Assembly: GCF_007830155.1 (NCBI RefSeq)
Contig: NZ_VLKY01000013.1
Coordinates: 1 to 64,000 of the forward strand
Length of the DNA: 64,000 nucleotides
Direction: 5' to 3'
Origin: Pseudomonas duriflava
GTDB lineage: Bacteria > Pseudomonadota > Gammaproteobacteria > Pseudomonadales > Pseudomonadaceae
Shown here: piece by piece, positions 9,874 through 18,783 of the stretch
Layout: the number at the start of each line of letters is the position of its first letter
How positions within the stretch are numbered: position 1 is the first letter of the stretch
Made by a program: the position numbers and the translations under genes
The notes under the pieces: model-generated
What the model saw: the letters and a program-made list of their open reading frames with translations, nothing else
What the model was told of the DNA's origin: nothing
Database searches by the model: none

Positions 9874-11690
9874 ACCAGATGATTACCGCCCTGCCCGCCG
9901 CCACGCCCGGTCAAGCCGCTTTGCACCTGACGCCGGAGCGTTGGAGCAAGGTCAACCGTCTGCTGGTACGCAAGGCGCTTGCCGAATTCGCTCATGAAAA
10001 ACTGATCGAACCGGCGTTCGTTGAATCTCGCGACGGTTGGGACCATTACCGCTTGAGCAATGGCAACGACACACTGGAATACCGCTTCCGTGCTCAGAAG
10101 CTGGCCCTGGATCATTGGCTGATCGATACCGCCTCCATTGAGAAGAGTTTTGAGGGCGAGTCGGCTCCTCTGGATGCTCTGGAATTTATTATCGAGTTCA
10201 AGGATCAGCTAGGCATTCAGGAAAGCATGATGCCGGTCTACCTGGACGAAATCAGCAGCACGCTTTACGGCAGTGCCTACAAACATGCCAAGCCAGGACT
10301 CACCGCCGAGGAACTTACCCGGGCCGACTTCCAGGCCGTAGAAACGGGCATGATGGAAGGCCATCCGGGCTTTGTGGCCAACAATGGTCGTATGGGCTTT
10401 GACGCCAACGATTATCGTGCCTATGCACCGGAAGCGGCCTCGCCCGTCCAACTGATCTGGCTGGCGGTACGCAAGACCAAGGCGACCTTCTCTGCACTGT
10501 CGGATCTGGATTACGACCGGCTGCTACAAGAGGAGCTAGGTACCGAGACCGTGGCCGACTTTAATGCGCAGCTCACCGAGCAAGGCTTGAATCCGAACGA
10601 CTATCTGTTCATGCCCGCTCACCCCTGGCAGTGGTTCAACAAGCTGGCCATGGCCTTCTCGGCAGACGTTGCCAATCGCAATATCGTTTGCCTCGGCTAT
10701 GGTGAGGACCAGTACCTGGCGCAGCAGTCCATCCGCACCTTCTTTAACGTGAGCCACCCCGAGAAGCGTTATGTAAAAACGGCGCTATCCATTCTCAATA
10801 TGGGCTTTATGCGTGGCCTGTCCCCTTATTACATGCTGGCAACGCCGGCCATCAACGAATGGCTGAAGGGCCTGATCGAGAGCGATCCCTTCCTGACCGA
10901 AAACGGCTTTAGCATCCTGCGTGAAGTGGCTTCGGTAGGCTATCGCAACCACTATTACGAAACCGCGCTGGTCAACGACACGCCTTACAAGAAAATGCTC
11001 TCCGCGCTCTGGCGGGAAAGCCCGGTCACACAGCTCAAGCCTGGGCAGCGGCTCATGACCATGGCCTCGCTGCTGCACCTGGATGCCCAGGGAAATTCAC
11101 TCCTGACCGCTCTGATCGCGTCGTCTGGCGTTGATACCGACATGTGGTTACGCCGTTACCTCAACGCCTACCTTACGCCGTTGCTGCACTGCTTTTATGC
11201 TCATGATCTGGTCTACATGCCCCATGGCGAGAATTTGATCCTGGTACTGGATAACAATGTCCCTTCGCGCGCAATCATGAAGGACATTGCCGAGGAGATT
11301 GCCGTACTCAATCCGGACGCCCAGCTACCCGAAAAGATCAAGCGCCTTGCGGTGTCCGTCCCCGAGGAGCTGAAAATCCTGTCGATATTCACGGATGTCT
11401 TCGACTGCTTCTTCCGCTACATGAACGCGATCCTGGTCGAGCATGCCGGCTATGATGAGAACCGTTTCTGGAGCCTTGTGGCCGATACCGTACGGGACTA
11501 TCAGCAAGGTCATCCGCAGCATGCGGACAAGTTCGTCCGGTACGATCTGTTTGCACCGGAGTTCATCCGTTCCTGTCTGAATCGTCTGCAACTGGGCAAC
11601 AACCAGCAGATGATCAATCTGGCAGACCCGGCTGGCAACCTGAAATTTGCCGGCACACTGAGTAATCCAATCGCTCGTTTCAAGGCCTGA
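9870..11690 (+). CDS. desD: NIS siderophore synthetase, IucA/IucC family (DesD type)
   Basis: ATP-dependent synthetase that joins and usually cyclises N-hydroxy-succinyl-diamine units into a desferrioxamine-like macrocycle. It has 606 residues. IucA/IucC landmarks are HPWQW at 251-255 and HGEN at 452-455, both part of the ATP/substrate site, and a C-terminal FhuF-like reductase-like region. The ATG at 9870 overlaps the acyltransferase stop; the longer frame from 9822 is not needed. It ends the operon and is followed by a hairpin. No TonB receptor or ferrioxamine reductase lies next to it. Confidence 0.92.
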   Translation: MNQMITALPAATPGQAALHLTPERWSKVNRLLVRKALAEFAHEKLIEPAFVESRDGWDHYRLSNGNDTLEYRFRAQKLALDHWLIDTASIEKSFEGESAPLDALEFIIEFKDQLGIQESMMPVYLDEISSTLYGSAYKHAKPGLTAEELTRADFQAVETGMMEGHPGFVANNGRMGFDANDYRAYAPEAASPVQLIWLAVRKTKATFSALSDLDYDRLLQEELGTETVADFNAQLTEQGLNPNDYLFMPAHPWQWFNKLAMAFSADVANRNIVCLGYGEDQYLAQQSIRTFFNVSHPEKRYVKTALSILNMGFMRGLSPYYMLATPAINEWLKGLIESDPFLTENGFSILREVASVGYRNHYYETALVNDTPYKKMLSALWRESPVTQLKPGQRLMTMASLLHLDAQGNSLLTALIASSGVDTDMWLRRYLNAYLTPLLHCFYAHDLVYMPHGENLILVLDNNVPSRAIMKDIAEEIAVLNPDAQLPEKIKRLAVSVPEELKILSIFTDVFDCFFRYMNAILVEHAGYDENRFWSLVADTVRDYQQGHPQHADKFVRYDLFAPEFIRSCLNRLQLGNNQQMINLADPAGNLKFAGTLSNPIARFKA

Positions 11691-11708
11691 TGTTTTAGCC
11701 TGCCAAAG

Positions 11709-11739
11709 CCGTCCGACCTTCCTTTCGAAGGCCGGACGG
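11709..11739 (+). terminator. hairpin after the siderophore operon
   Basis: A 13-bp stem with one A-C mismatch (11709-11721 with 11727-11739) and a 5-base loop, 18 bases past the desD stop. No clear T run follows, so termination may be weak or rho-assisted. Confidence 0.6.
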
Positions 11740-11796
11740 ATCAGACTTGTTTCGGTATAGAACCCAAGCAGTGACTGGGCTCTGTACCTACCATGC

Positions 11797-11931
11797 TCAA
11801 CCTAGCGGACTGTCATCAACATCAGGTCTCTCATCCATGCCAGGTGTATCTACTGTATTGGGTACGTCCCCATACTCATCATAATCATCTGGTGTCTGGT
11901 CTTTGTCTGGCACGTTTTCTTCACTGCTCAT
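11797..11931 (-). CDS. small acidic protein, 44 residues, unknown function
   Basis: An open frame from ATG at 11931 to TGA at 11797, with an AGGTG ribosome binding site seven bases upstream. The product begins MSSEENVPDKDQTPDDYDEY and continues with further D, E and P residues. It has about fifteen acidic residues and only two basic ones (K10, R35), and no hydrophobic segment. It should be disordered, soluble and very acidic. It lies convergent to desD and downstream of a long hairpin. I do not recognise a family. The well-placed ribosome site and biased composition argue for a real gene, but its size leaves doubt. Confidence 0.6.
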   Translation of the reverse strand: MSSEENVPDKDQTPDDYDEYGDVPNTVDTPGMDERPDVDDSPLG

Positions 11932-12099
11932 AGGTCACCTCTCGTGTTTCTTATTCGATCCAGGAAGCAAACGATCTGTTCACAAGGAAGACTATATTTA
12001 ACTGAACTGGAAAGATTAAAGCCGCCACTAGGCCCAAGGACTTACCCCATAAGGTGCAGAATTTTCCTTCTACCACATACCTGTACTCATATTTTTAAA

Positions 12100-12160
12100 C
12101 AGGACCTCATAGCCGCTTTAAGCCAGGGTTTCTCTGGCTTAAAGCGGCTATGAGGTCCTG
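12100..12160. repeat. perfect 27-bp inverted repeat with 7-base loop
   Basis: Left arm 12100-12126 and right arm 12134-12160 are exactly complementary with loop GGTTTCT. It lies 60 bases beyond the stop of the LacI-type gene and about 170 bases upstream of the small acidic ORF on the same strand. It is far longer than an ordinary terminator stem and has no T run on either side. It may be a bidirectional transcription barrier, a processing site, or a remnant of a mobile hairpin element. Confidence 0.85.
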
Positions 12161-12220
12161 AATGCGGCAAGTACCAGATAAACCCTTTAAGGGCAGGTCA
12201 TATTCAGCGCTATGAGCCCA

Positions 12221-13282
12221 TCACACGCTTTCGGGTGTACTGATCTGCGCCGGAAGCGGACATCGCCTCATTGGTAGCCGCTCCGGTGCGGCAAGAACCG
12301 CCTCTACCAGTCCATGCACGGTAGTCTGGGCCACAGCACCGAGCGGATGCGACAATACTGCCTGGACGATGCCATCCCTCAAAGCAGCCTGGGTAAGAGG
12401 CGTCAGATCATGACAGACCACGACGGGTAAGCGTCCTTGCCGCTCGCGTACCTCCCTGAGCGTACGCAGTACCCCTTCTATCCCTCCTCCTGCCACATAC
12501 AGCCCTGCCAGATCAGGCTGGCCTCTTAATAAATCCAGGGTGTTCTCATAGGCGAACATTTCATCTTCCAGCGTAAGCCTGGGCACCAGAAGTTCCCACT
12601 CCTCGGCCTGCTCGCTCAAATAACTTCGAAAGCTCATTTCACACAGCTCCTGACACTGGAAGCGCTGAGTGCCGATCAATAGCGCAACCGCCCCTGGCTG
12701 GCGAGCCAGCTGGGTAATGAACCAGCCGGCTGTACGTCCTGCCCGGCGGCTATCAAGCCCTACATAACCTGCGCCCGCAGAGGCTGCCAGATCAGACACT
12801 AATGCGATTACAGGCATACCGTCTGCGCGCAAGGAGGCCACCGCTTCGCATACCTCGTGGTGATCGGCTGCAACAACACCCAGTGCATCCACTTGACCAC
12901 GCAACGCCAAAATGCGCTGCGCCGTGGTAGAAGGGTCAAAGTCATCCAGATAGGTAATCACAACCCTTACCTGCGCCTTGAGCGTGACGGCCGCTGCCTC
13001 GGCGAGCGCTTCGGCTAACCCTTGGTAAAACGCCACGCCCTGCTTCATGAGCAAAAAGCCCAGCCGTACGATGGGCCGCTGCCCTGCCAGACGCTGCTCG
13101 ATAATGCCTCGTGCATGGAAACCCAGCTGAGCTGCGGCATCGGCAATACGCCGCGCCGTGTCCGCACGTACCCTGGCCCGCAGATTTATGACCCGGTCTA
13201 CCGTTGATAGGCTGACTCCTGCCAGACGGGCTACATCTTCCATAGTAGGACGACGCGACGAGACGTTGGAAAGCTCTGACAT
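12221..13282 (-). CDS. LacI-family transcriptional regulator
   Basis: Sugar-type repressor of 353 residues. Residues 13-36 form the LacI helix-turn-helix (TMEDVARLAGVSLSTVDRV), followed by the hinge and a periplasmic-binding-protein-like ligand domain with GYVGLDSRRAGRTAG near residue 170. It is transcribed away from the IolE-like and Gfo/Idh genes and probably controls them. Copies of TGACAGAT in the shared 380-base region are candidate operators. The ligand may be a polyol or inositol-like compound, judging only from the neighbours. Confidence 0.9.
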   Translation of the reverse strand: MSELSNVSSRRPTMEDVARLAGVSLSTVDRVINLRARVRADTARRIADAAAQLGFHARGIIEQRLAGQRPIVRLGFLLMKQGVAFYQGLAEALAEAAAVTLKAQVRVVITYLDDFDPSTTAQRILALRGQVDALGVVAADHHEVCEAVASLRADGMPVIALVSDLAASAGAGYVGLDSRRAGRTAGWFITQLARQPGAVALLIGTQRFQCQELCEMSFRSYLSEQAEEWELLVPRLTLEDEMFAYENTLDLLRGQPDLAGLYVAGGGIEGVLRTLREVRERQGRLPVVVCHDLTPLTQAALRDGIVQAVLSHPLGAVAQTTVHGLVEAVLAAPERLPMRRCPLPAQISTPESV

Positions 13283-13307
13283 GGGTAGATGACCTGGGCC
13301 GCTTGTT

Positions 13308-13333
13308 TGACAGATTCTGACAGATGCCTGTCA
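13308..13333. promoter_or_regulatory. candidate LacI-type operator with TGACAG/CTGTCA arms
   Basis: TGACAG at 13318-13323 and CTGTCA at 13328-13333 form an inverted repeat around ATGC. A further direct TGACAGAT copy starts at 13308, ten bases (one helical turn) upstream. The site begins 25 bases before the regulator start, where it could give autoregulation. Confidence 0.55.
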
Positions 13334-13564
13334 CGACTATAGCACTGGCCTCTGGCAAAAAGGCTCCACCCTTCATCTGCCCTGCACGCCACCTTACCTC
13401 AAGCTGGATTGGCTTACAGGCCGCTTAAACCTTAGCCTTCTGAAGACTTAGGTGCTCCCGTCTCGCCAGTTAAAGCCCACCAGAAAGATTTCAACGTCTC
13501 CTTATATAACCTGTGTGCGTTTCTGATAGGAAATGAAAGCCTGCCCTACCTATTTGAAAGGTTT

Positions 13565-13572
13565 TGACAGAT
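13565..13572 (+). promoter_or_regulatory. third TGACAGAT copy, near the promoter of the IolE-like gene
   Basis: TTTTGACAGAT here contains a TTGACA -35-like hexamer about 100 bases before the isomerase start and repeats the element found in front of the LacI gene. Binding by the repressor here would block that promoter. This is inference from repetition only. Confidence 0.4.
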
Positions 13573-13666
13573 AACATCACCCCTTCTCTAGCTTTACGTT
13601 TTTAAGCCTTCTAGCCTTTCGATCACGTGCTACAGCCCCGTTATAACAACAACCTCGGAGCGCAAC

Positions 13667-14590
13667 ATGGCCATAAAGCTATCCACTGCACCTTGCTGCT
13701 GGGGTGTCGATAACGTCGACAACCCTTTTCTTCCCCCTTGGCAGCACGTACTGCGCGAAGCCTCGCAGGCCGGTTACCGTGGGATTGAACTAGGCCCTTA
13801 TGGATACCTTCCGCTTGATGCTCACACGGTTGGCAACGCCCTGACCGCACATGATTTGCATGTGGTTGCCGGAACTATCTTCGATAACCTTGTTGACCCT
13901 CGGAACCTGTCCAATCTTCTGGAGCAGACGCACGCCATTTGCTCCTTGCTTACGCATCTGCCCGCTATCGAGCAGGAGCCCGGTCAACGTTTCCGTATGC
14001 CCTATCTGGTTGTAATCGACTGGGGACATGAAGAGCGTGACTACAACGCCGGTCATTTTGACCGAGCTCCACGCCTTTCCCAGCAGGACTGGCAGCACAT
14101 GATGAGTCACATCCGTACCATAGCCGACCTCAGCTGGAAGGAATATGGCGTGCGAACAGTGATTCACCCGCACGCCGGTGGCTATATCGAATTCGCCGAT
14201 GAGCTGGCGCAGCTGGTAGAGGATATTCCCGACGATGTAGCGGGCTTGTGCCTGGACACGGGCCACTTGTATTACGCCGGCATGGATCCGGTAGCAACGC
14301 TCCGCCAGTACAAAAACCGCCTGGATTACCTGCACTTCAAAGACATCGACCAAGCGATATTCGATCAAGTCATGGGTGAGCGCATTAGCTTTTTTGATGC
14401 CTGTGCTAAAGGCGTCATGTGTCCAATTGGACGCGGCGTCATCAACTACCCTGCCCTCTACAAGCTCATTCAAACGCTGGGGTATCAGGGCTACATCACC
14501 GTCGAACAGGAGCGCGATCCACGCAACGCCGAGGGCAGCCTGCACGATGTCGCGGCCAGTCGCAGCTATCTCTCTACGATTGGTTTCTAA
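13667..14590 (+). CDS. sugar phosphate isomerase/epimerase, IolE-like TIM barrel
   Basis: A 307-residue xylose-isomerase-like TIM barrel protein related to IolE (2-keto-myo-inositol dehydratase). Recognisable strands are GYRGIELGPYGYLP near residue 40, HPHAGGYIE near 167, CLDTGHLYYAG near 197 and DYLHFKDID near 222; these carry the metal-binding Glu, Asp, His and the later Glu in VEQERDP near 285. A GGAG site (CTCGGAGCGCAAC) precedes the ATG. It is followed by an oxidoreductase gene, as in inositol or rare-sugar catabolism. The exact substrate is not certain. Confidence 0.8.
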   Translation: MAIKLSTAPCCWGVDNVDNPFLPPWQHVLREASQAGYRGIELGPYGYLPLDAHTVGNALTAHDLHVVAGTIFDNLVDPRNLSNLLEQTHAICSLLTHLPAIEQEPGQRFRMPYLVVIDWGHEERDYNAGHFDRAPRLSQQDWQHMMSHIRTIADLSWKEYGVRTVIHPHAGGYIEFADELAQLVEDIPDDVAGLCLDTGHLYYAGMDPVATLRQYKNRLDYLHFKDIDQAIFDQVMGERISFFDACAKGVMCPIGRGVINYPALYKLIQTLGYQGYITVEQERDPRNAEGSLHDVAASRSYLSTIGF

Positions 14591-14616
14591 CCCACCCTGC
14601 TAAAAGGACAATAACA

Positions 14617-15786
14617 ATGATTAATGGCAGCAAGCGTATTCCCCAACCTATCCGTTGGGCCATGGTAGGAGGCGGTCGTGACAGCCAGATCGGTTATAGC
14701 CATCGCTCGGCCGCCTTGCGTGATCAGAACTTTGCCTTGGTAGCCGGTGCATTCGACATCAATCCTGAACGCGGCCTCGAATTTGGCATAACGCTAGGCG
14801 TCGATCCCGAACGCTGTTACCCGGACTACCTTAGTCTGTTTGAACAAGAGGCCCAACGGCCGGATGGTATCCAGGCGGTGTCCATTGCCACACCCAACGG
14901 CACGCACTACGCCATTACCAAAGCGGCGCTGGAGGCAGGCTTGCATGTAGTCTGCGAAAAGCCCTTGTGTTTTACAGTGACGGAAGCTGAAACACTGCGT
15001 GAAATAGCCTTGGCGAAAAACAGAATCGTAGGTGTGACCTATGGTTACGCCGGCCATCAGCTGATCGAGCAGGCCCGCCAAATGATTGCCCAAGGCGAGC
15101 TGGGCGAAATTCGGATGGTGCACATGCAATTTGCCCACGGCTTTCACAGCGCCCCCGTGGAGCTACAAAACGAGTCCGCCCTATGGCGCATGGACCCGCG
15201 CGTGGCTGGCCCGAGCTATGTATTGGGCGATATAGGTACACATCCACTGTATATTTCAGAAGTTATGCTGCCCGATCACACGATCAAGCGCTTGATGTGC
15301 TCGCGCCAGAGCTTTGTCAAAAGCCGCGCCCCGCTGGAGGACAATGCCTATACCCTCATGGAGTATGAAGGTGGCGCCATGGGCATGGTCTGGTCCAGCG
15401 CTGTGAACGCAGGCTCCATGCATGGCCAAAAGATCCGCGTGATCGGCTCCAGGGCCAGTCTTGAATGGTGGGATGAACGTCCCAACCAGCTTTCATTCGA
15501 AATCCAGGGTCAACCGGCCCAGGTGCTGGAGCGCGGTATGAGCTACCTCCACGCCAATGCCCTGATCGACGACCGCATCGGCGCAGGCCATCCCGAGGGG
15601 CTTTTCGAAGCCTGGTCCAACCTCTACTACCGCTTTGCCCTGGCTATGGATGCGACGGACCGTAACGATAGTGCGTTATTAACAACGCTTCGTTACCCTG
15701 ACATTCATGCTGGCGTCGAGGGCGTGCGCTGGGTCGAGCGCTGCGTGCAGTCTGCAAATCAAGGCGGCATTTGGATTGACTATTAA
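14617..15786 (+). CDS. Gfo/Idh/MocA family NAD(P)-dependent oxidoreductase
   Basis: Dehydrogenase of 389 residues related to inositol 2-dehydrogenases and glucose-fructose oxidoreductases. The N-terminal Rossmann motif GGGRDSQIGYSHR starts at about residue 18 and the family EKP motif is in VCEKPLCFT near 118. The C-terminal domain holds the DIGTHPLYI histidine region. The ATG at 14617 follows AAAGGA, while the longer frame from 14419 overlaps the isomerase. Its coupling to the IolE-like gene suggests successive steps on one sugar or polyol. Confidence 0.87.
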   Translation: MINGSKRIPQPIRWAMVGGGRDSQIGYSHRSAALRDQNFALVAGAFDINPERGLEFGITLGVDPERCYPDYLSLFEQEAQRPDGIQAVSIATPNGTHYAITKAALEAGLHVVCEKPLCFTVTEAETLREIALAKNRIVGVTYGYAGHQLIEQARQMIAQGELGEIRMVHMQFAHGFHSAPVELQNESALWRMDPRVAGPSYVLGDIGTHPLYISEVMLPDHTIKRLMCSRQSFVKSRAPLEDNAYTLMEYEGGAMGMVWSSAVNAGSMHGQKIRVIGSRASLEWWDERPNQLSFEIQGQPAQVLERGMSYLHANALIDDRIGAGHPEGLFEAWSNLYYRFALAMDATDRNDSALLTTLRYPDIHAGVEGVRWVERCVQSANQGGIWIDY

Positions 15787-15964
15787 ACCTGCTCATCCTC
15801 AATTGCCCTTGAGATTATTTTACCCCTTATAGGCGGGCCTATGCTTTACCTACCCTTAAGGCCGTGTTTCTACCGCGCAGCGGACAATGGTTATCCCCAT
15901 ACTGGCCCTATAGGAGGCCATGCTTTAACCATAGCTTAAGGTTCATTGGACTAGACATTTGAGT

Positions 15965-16011
15965 GTTCATTATCTGGACAGCGTGGCTAGCACATTGTCC
16001 AGATAATGAAC
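15965..16011. promoter_or_regulatory. 16-bp perfect inverted repeat, likely activator binding site
   Basis: GTTCATTATCTGGACA (15965-15980) is exactly complementary to 15996-16011, with 15 bases between. It sits about 43 bases before the sigma-54 -24 element. Enhancer-binding proteins of the XylR/AcoR class bind paired inverted repeats in such positions. The activator encoded at 19176 is the natural candidate. Confidence 0.65.
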
Positions 16012-16053
16012 ATTATTGACTCTGTTTCTCCTGTTTCCTGGCCTTTCAAAGGG

Positions 16054-16069
16054 TGGCATAGCTCATGCA
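16054..16069 (+). promoter_or_regulatory. sigma-54 (-24/-12) promoter for the aldehyde/alcohol dehydrogenase genes
   Basis: TGGCATAGCTCATGCA has the invariant GG and GC doublets with exactly ten bases between them, close to the consensus TGGCACG-N4-TTGCA. The ATG of the aldehyde dehydrogenase follows about 70 bases later. The upstream inverted repeat and the downstream sigma-54 activator gene support it. Confidence 0.75.
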
Positions 16070-16137
16070 AACAGCTTTCAACCTTCAGTGTGAAAGTTGA
16101 CTGAGCGGATCCGATTCCAATAAGAGAGACGTTAAAC

Positions 16138-17601
16138 ATGACCGACCCCCTACTTCCGTTTGAATTGTGGAACAAGCGCTTATTTACCGGTGATTGGCAA
16201 GCCGGCCCGTTGAGCCCCACGCCTGTGATAGAGCCGGCCAGCGGTAATCAACTTGGCGAAATCGCCAACGCCGATGCTCAAAGAGTGAATCTATCAAGTG
16301 AAGCGGCAAGTCAGGCTCAATCTCTCTGGTTCGCTCGACCCTATGATGAGCGCAGCCTTGTTTTTCGTAAGGCAGCACAACTGGCCGAAACCCACTTTGA
16401 TGAAATCGTCAGCTGGATCATCAAGGAAAGTGGCTCGACACGAGCCAAGGCGTCTGTCGAAACCTCGGCTACCATCAAGGCACTGCATGAAAGCGCGGGC
16501 CTGCCCTCGCATAGCCAGGGCGAAATACTGCCATCCACACCGGGCCGCCTGAGCTTGGCTCGGCGCCGCCCATTAGGCGTCATTGGTGTTATTTCACCGT
16601 TCAACTTTCCACTTTACCTGGCTATCCGCGCCGTTGCCCCGGCACTGGCGGTTGGTAATGCGGTCGTACTAAAGCCTGACCCGCGCACGGCCGTTTGCGG
16701 GGGTTTTGTGATTGCCCGCCTGTTTGAATTGGCGGGGCTACCCAAGGGTCTTTTGCATGTTCTGCCAGGTGGAGCGGAAGCAGGTGAAGCCCTAACATCA
16801 GACCCGAACATCGCCATGATCCAGTTCACCGGCTCTACCGGTGCCGGTCGCAAAGTAGGCGAAGCGGCTGGCCGGAACCTCAAGAAAGTATCCCTTGAAC
16901 TGGGCGGCAAGAACTCGCTGATCATTCTTGATGATGCCGATCTGGATATCGCGCTGGCTAATGCCGCCTGGGGCGTCTACCTGCATCAAGGGCAAATCTG
17001 CATGGCAACCGGGCGGCTCTTGGTACATCAGGCCATTTATCAGACGTTTCTGGAGCGCCTGGTTGCAAAAGCGAAAAGCCTGACCGTTGGAAATCCGGAC
17101 ACGGATGATGTCGCGCTAGGCCCACTAATCAATAGCCAGCAGCGCGACCATGCCTATCAACTGGTACAGGCGGCACAGCATGCTGGCGCTCGGCTGGAAA
17201 CGGGGGGGCATTATGAAGGTTTGTTCTTTCAACCCACCGTATTAAGTGGCGTCACCGCAGATAATCCTGTTTTCAAACAAGAAGTATTTGGCCCTGTGGC
17301 AGTCGTCGTGCCGTTCGAAACCGATGAAGAAGCCATCCGCCTAGCAAATGACACTGAATTCGGTCTTTCAGCAGCCATTATTTCAAAGGATGTTGGCCGT
17401 GCCCTGAAGCTGGGCGAACGGTTGAAAACCGGCTTGCTGCATATCAACGATCAGACCGTAAATGACGAGGTGATCAATCCATTCGGCGGTGTCGGCGCGT
17501 CGGGCAACGGAACAAGCATTGGTGGCGCAGCCAACTGGGAAGAGTTCACTCAGTGGCAGTGGCTCACTCTTAAAGGCGAAGCCCCTGCCTACCCTCTTTA
17601 A
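16138..17601 (+). CDS. NAD-dependent aldehyde dehydrogenase, benzaldehyde dehydrogenase (XylC) like
   Basis: Oxidises an aldehyde, probably aromatic, to the acid. The 487 residues include the catalytic Glu254 in SLELGGKNS, Cys288 in GQICMATGR, and the NAD motif [12 protein letters not shown] near 230. Overall sequence resembles XylC/BetB-type benzaldehyde dehydrogenases. It is transcribed from the sigma-54 promoter and followed 19 bases later by an XylB-like alcohol dehydrogenase, the typical pair for benzyl alcohol oxidation. Substrate identity is inferred from the pair. A vanillin or similar lignin-derived aldehyde is also possible because a VanA-like gene lies nearby. Confidence 0.87.
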   Translation: MTDPLLPFELWNKRLFTGDWQAGPLSPTPVIEPASGNQLGEIANADAQRVNLSSEAASQAQSLWFARPYDERSLVFRKAAQLAETHFDEIVSWIIKESGSTRAKASVETSATIKALHESAGLPSHSQGEILPSTPGRLSLARRRPLGVIGVISPFNFPLYLAIRAVAPALAVGNAVVLKPDPRTAVCGGFVIARLFELAGLPKGLLHVLPGGAEAGEALTSDPNIAMIQFTGSTGAGRKVGEAAGRNLKKVSLELGGKNSLIILDDADLDIALANAAWGVYLHQGQICMATGRLLVHQAIYQTFLERLVAKAKSLTVGNPDTDDVALGPLINSQQRDHAYQLVQAAQHAGARLETGGHYEGLFFQPTVLSGVTADNPVFKQEVFGPVAVVVPFETDEEAIRLANDTEFGLSAAIISKDVGRALKLGERLKTGLLHINDQTVNDEVINPFGGVGASGNGTSIGGAANWEEFTQWQWLTLKGEAPAYPL

Positions 17602-17620
17602 CCATTGGAGAACAATAACA

Positions 17621-18745
17621 GTGAGCACCTCACAAGGCATCGCCATCAAGGCCGCTGTCACACGCTCGAAAGGAGCTCCTTTCGTTATCGAGTCAGCCCG
17701 GATTCGTCACCCCAAGGAAGACGAAGTGCTGGTCCGTATCGTCGCCACAGGGATGTGCCATACCGACATGATCATTCGAGATCAGGAGTATCCGGTTCCC
17801 CTGCCCCTGGTGTTGGGCCATGAGGGATCTGGCGTGGTCGAGGCCGTTGGGCCCCTGGTCAAAAACCTGAATGTCGGGGATCACGTAGTGCTGACCTATG
17901 GCTACTGCGGACATTGCCTGCCTTGCGGCAGCGGACATACCGCATACTGCAAGGAGTTTTTTACGCGTAACTTCAGCGGTGCTGACCCACAGGGTGAATG
18001 CGCTATTACGGATGAGCAAGGTCAGCCCTTGCATGACCACTTCTTTTCACAATCCTCCTTTGCCACCTATGCGCTGAGCCGCGAAAACAACGCCATTCGC
18101 GTTCCGCAAGAGGCACCTTTGGAGCTGTTAGACCCTTTGGGCTGCGGTATCCAGACAGGCGCCGGGGCTGTCATCAACTCGCTGAAGGTAACGCCCGGCA
18201 GCAGCTTCGCAGCCTTTGGCGCTGGCGCTGTGGGCCTATCTGCCGTACTGGCAGCCCAAGTAGCGGGCGCGACCACTATTATTGCAGTGGATGTCGTCCC
18301 TTCACGCCTGGAGCTGGCCAAAGAGCTAGGGGCAACCCATGTCATCAACAGCAAGGAGACTGATCCAGTAACCGCCATTCGTGACATCACCGGAGGCGGT
18401 GTCAATTTCGCGTTAGAGTCCACGGGTCGCCCCGCCGTCTTGCGCCAGGCGGTAGATGCCCTGGGTGGGCTGGGTAGTGCTGGCATAGTCGGCGCGCCTC
18501 CGATAGGCACAACGGCCGCATTCGATGTCAACGATCTGCTCTTGGGCGGCAAGACCATTCGCGGGATTGTAGAAGGTGACAGCGTACCGAAAAAATTCAT
18601 TCCCGAACTGGTCGACCTCTATCTACAAGGCCGCTTCGCATTCGACAAGCTGGTAAAGCTCTATCCGTTCGAAGCCATCAACCAGGCAGCCAAAGACAGC
18701 GAAACAGGCATTACCCTCAAACCGGTTATCAAAATCGGCCTATGA
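17621..18745 (+). CDS. zinc-dependent aryl alcohol dehydrogenase (XylB-like)
   Basis: Medium-chain alcohol dehydrogenase of 374 residues that oxidises an aryl or allylic alcohol to the aldehyde for the preceding enzyme. Catalytic zinc ligands are in GMCHTDMI near residue 45 and GHEG near 67; structural zinc cysteines are in [12 protein letters not shown] near 94-110. The NAD motif is GAGAVG near 202. The GTG at 17621 has GGAG ten bases ahead; the longer frame runs back into the aldehyde dehydrogenase. A strong terminator follows. Confidence 0.88.
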   Translation: MSTSQGIAIKAAVTRSKGAPFVIESARIRHPKEDEVLVRIVATGMCHTDMIIRDQEYPVPLPLVLGHEGSGVVEAVGPLVKNLNVGDHVVLTYGYCGHCLPCGSGHTAYCKEFFTRNFSGADPQGECAITDEQGQPLHDHFFSQSSFATYALSRENNAIRVPQEAPLELLDPLGCGIQTGAGAVINSLKVTPGSSFAAFGAGAVGLSAVLAAQVAGATTIIAVDVVPSRLELAKELGATHVINSKETDPVTAIRDITGGGVNFALESTGRPAVLRQAVDALGGLGSAGIVGAPPIGTTAAFDVNDLLLGGKTIRGIVEGDSVPKKFIPELVDLYLQGRFAFDKLVKLYPFEAINQAAKDSETGITLKPVIKIGL

Positions 18746-18751
18746 GGTTCA

Positions 18752-18783
18752 GGCCGGAGCGGCTCCGCTCCGGCCTTCTTCTC
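18752..18783 (+). terminator. terminator of the aryl alcohol operon
   Basis: Perfect 11-bp GC-rich stem (18752-18762 with 18765-18775), 2-base loop, followed by TTCTTCTCT. Confidence 0.85.

Noticed and set aside
13790-14545. 251-codon minus-strand frame opposite the IolE-like gene
   Set aside because: Fully antisense to a clear TIM-barrel gene, with no recognisable protein features.
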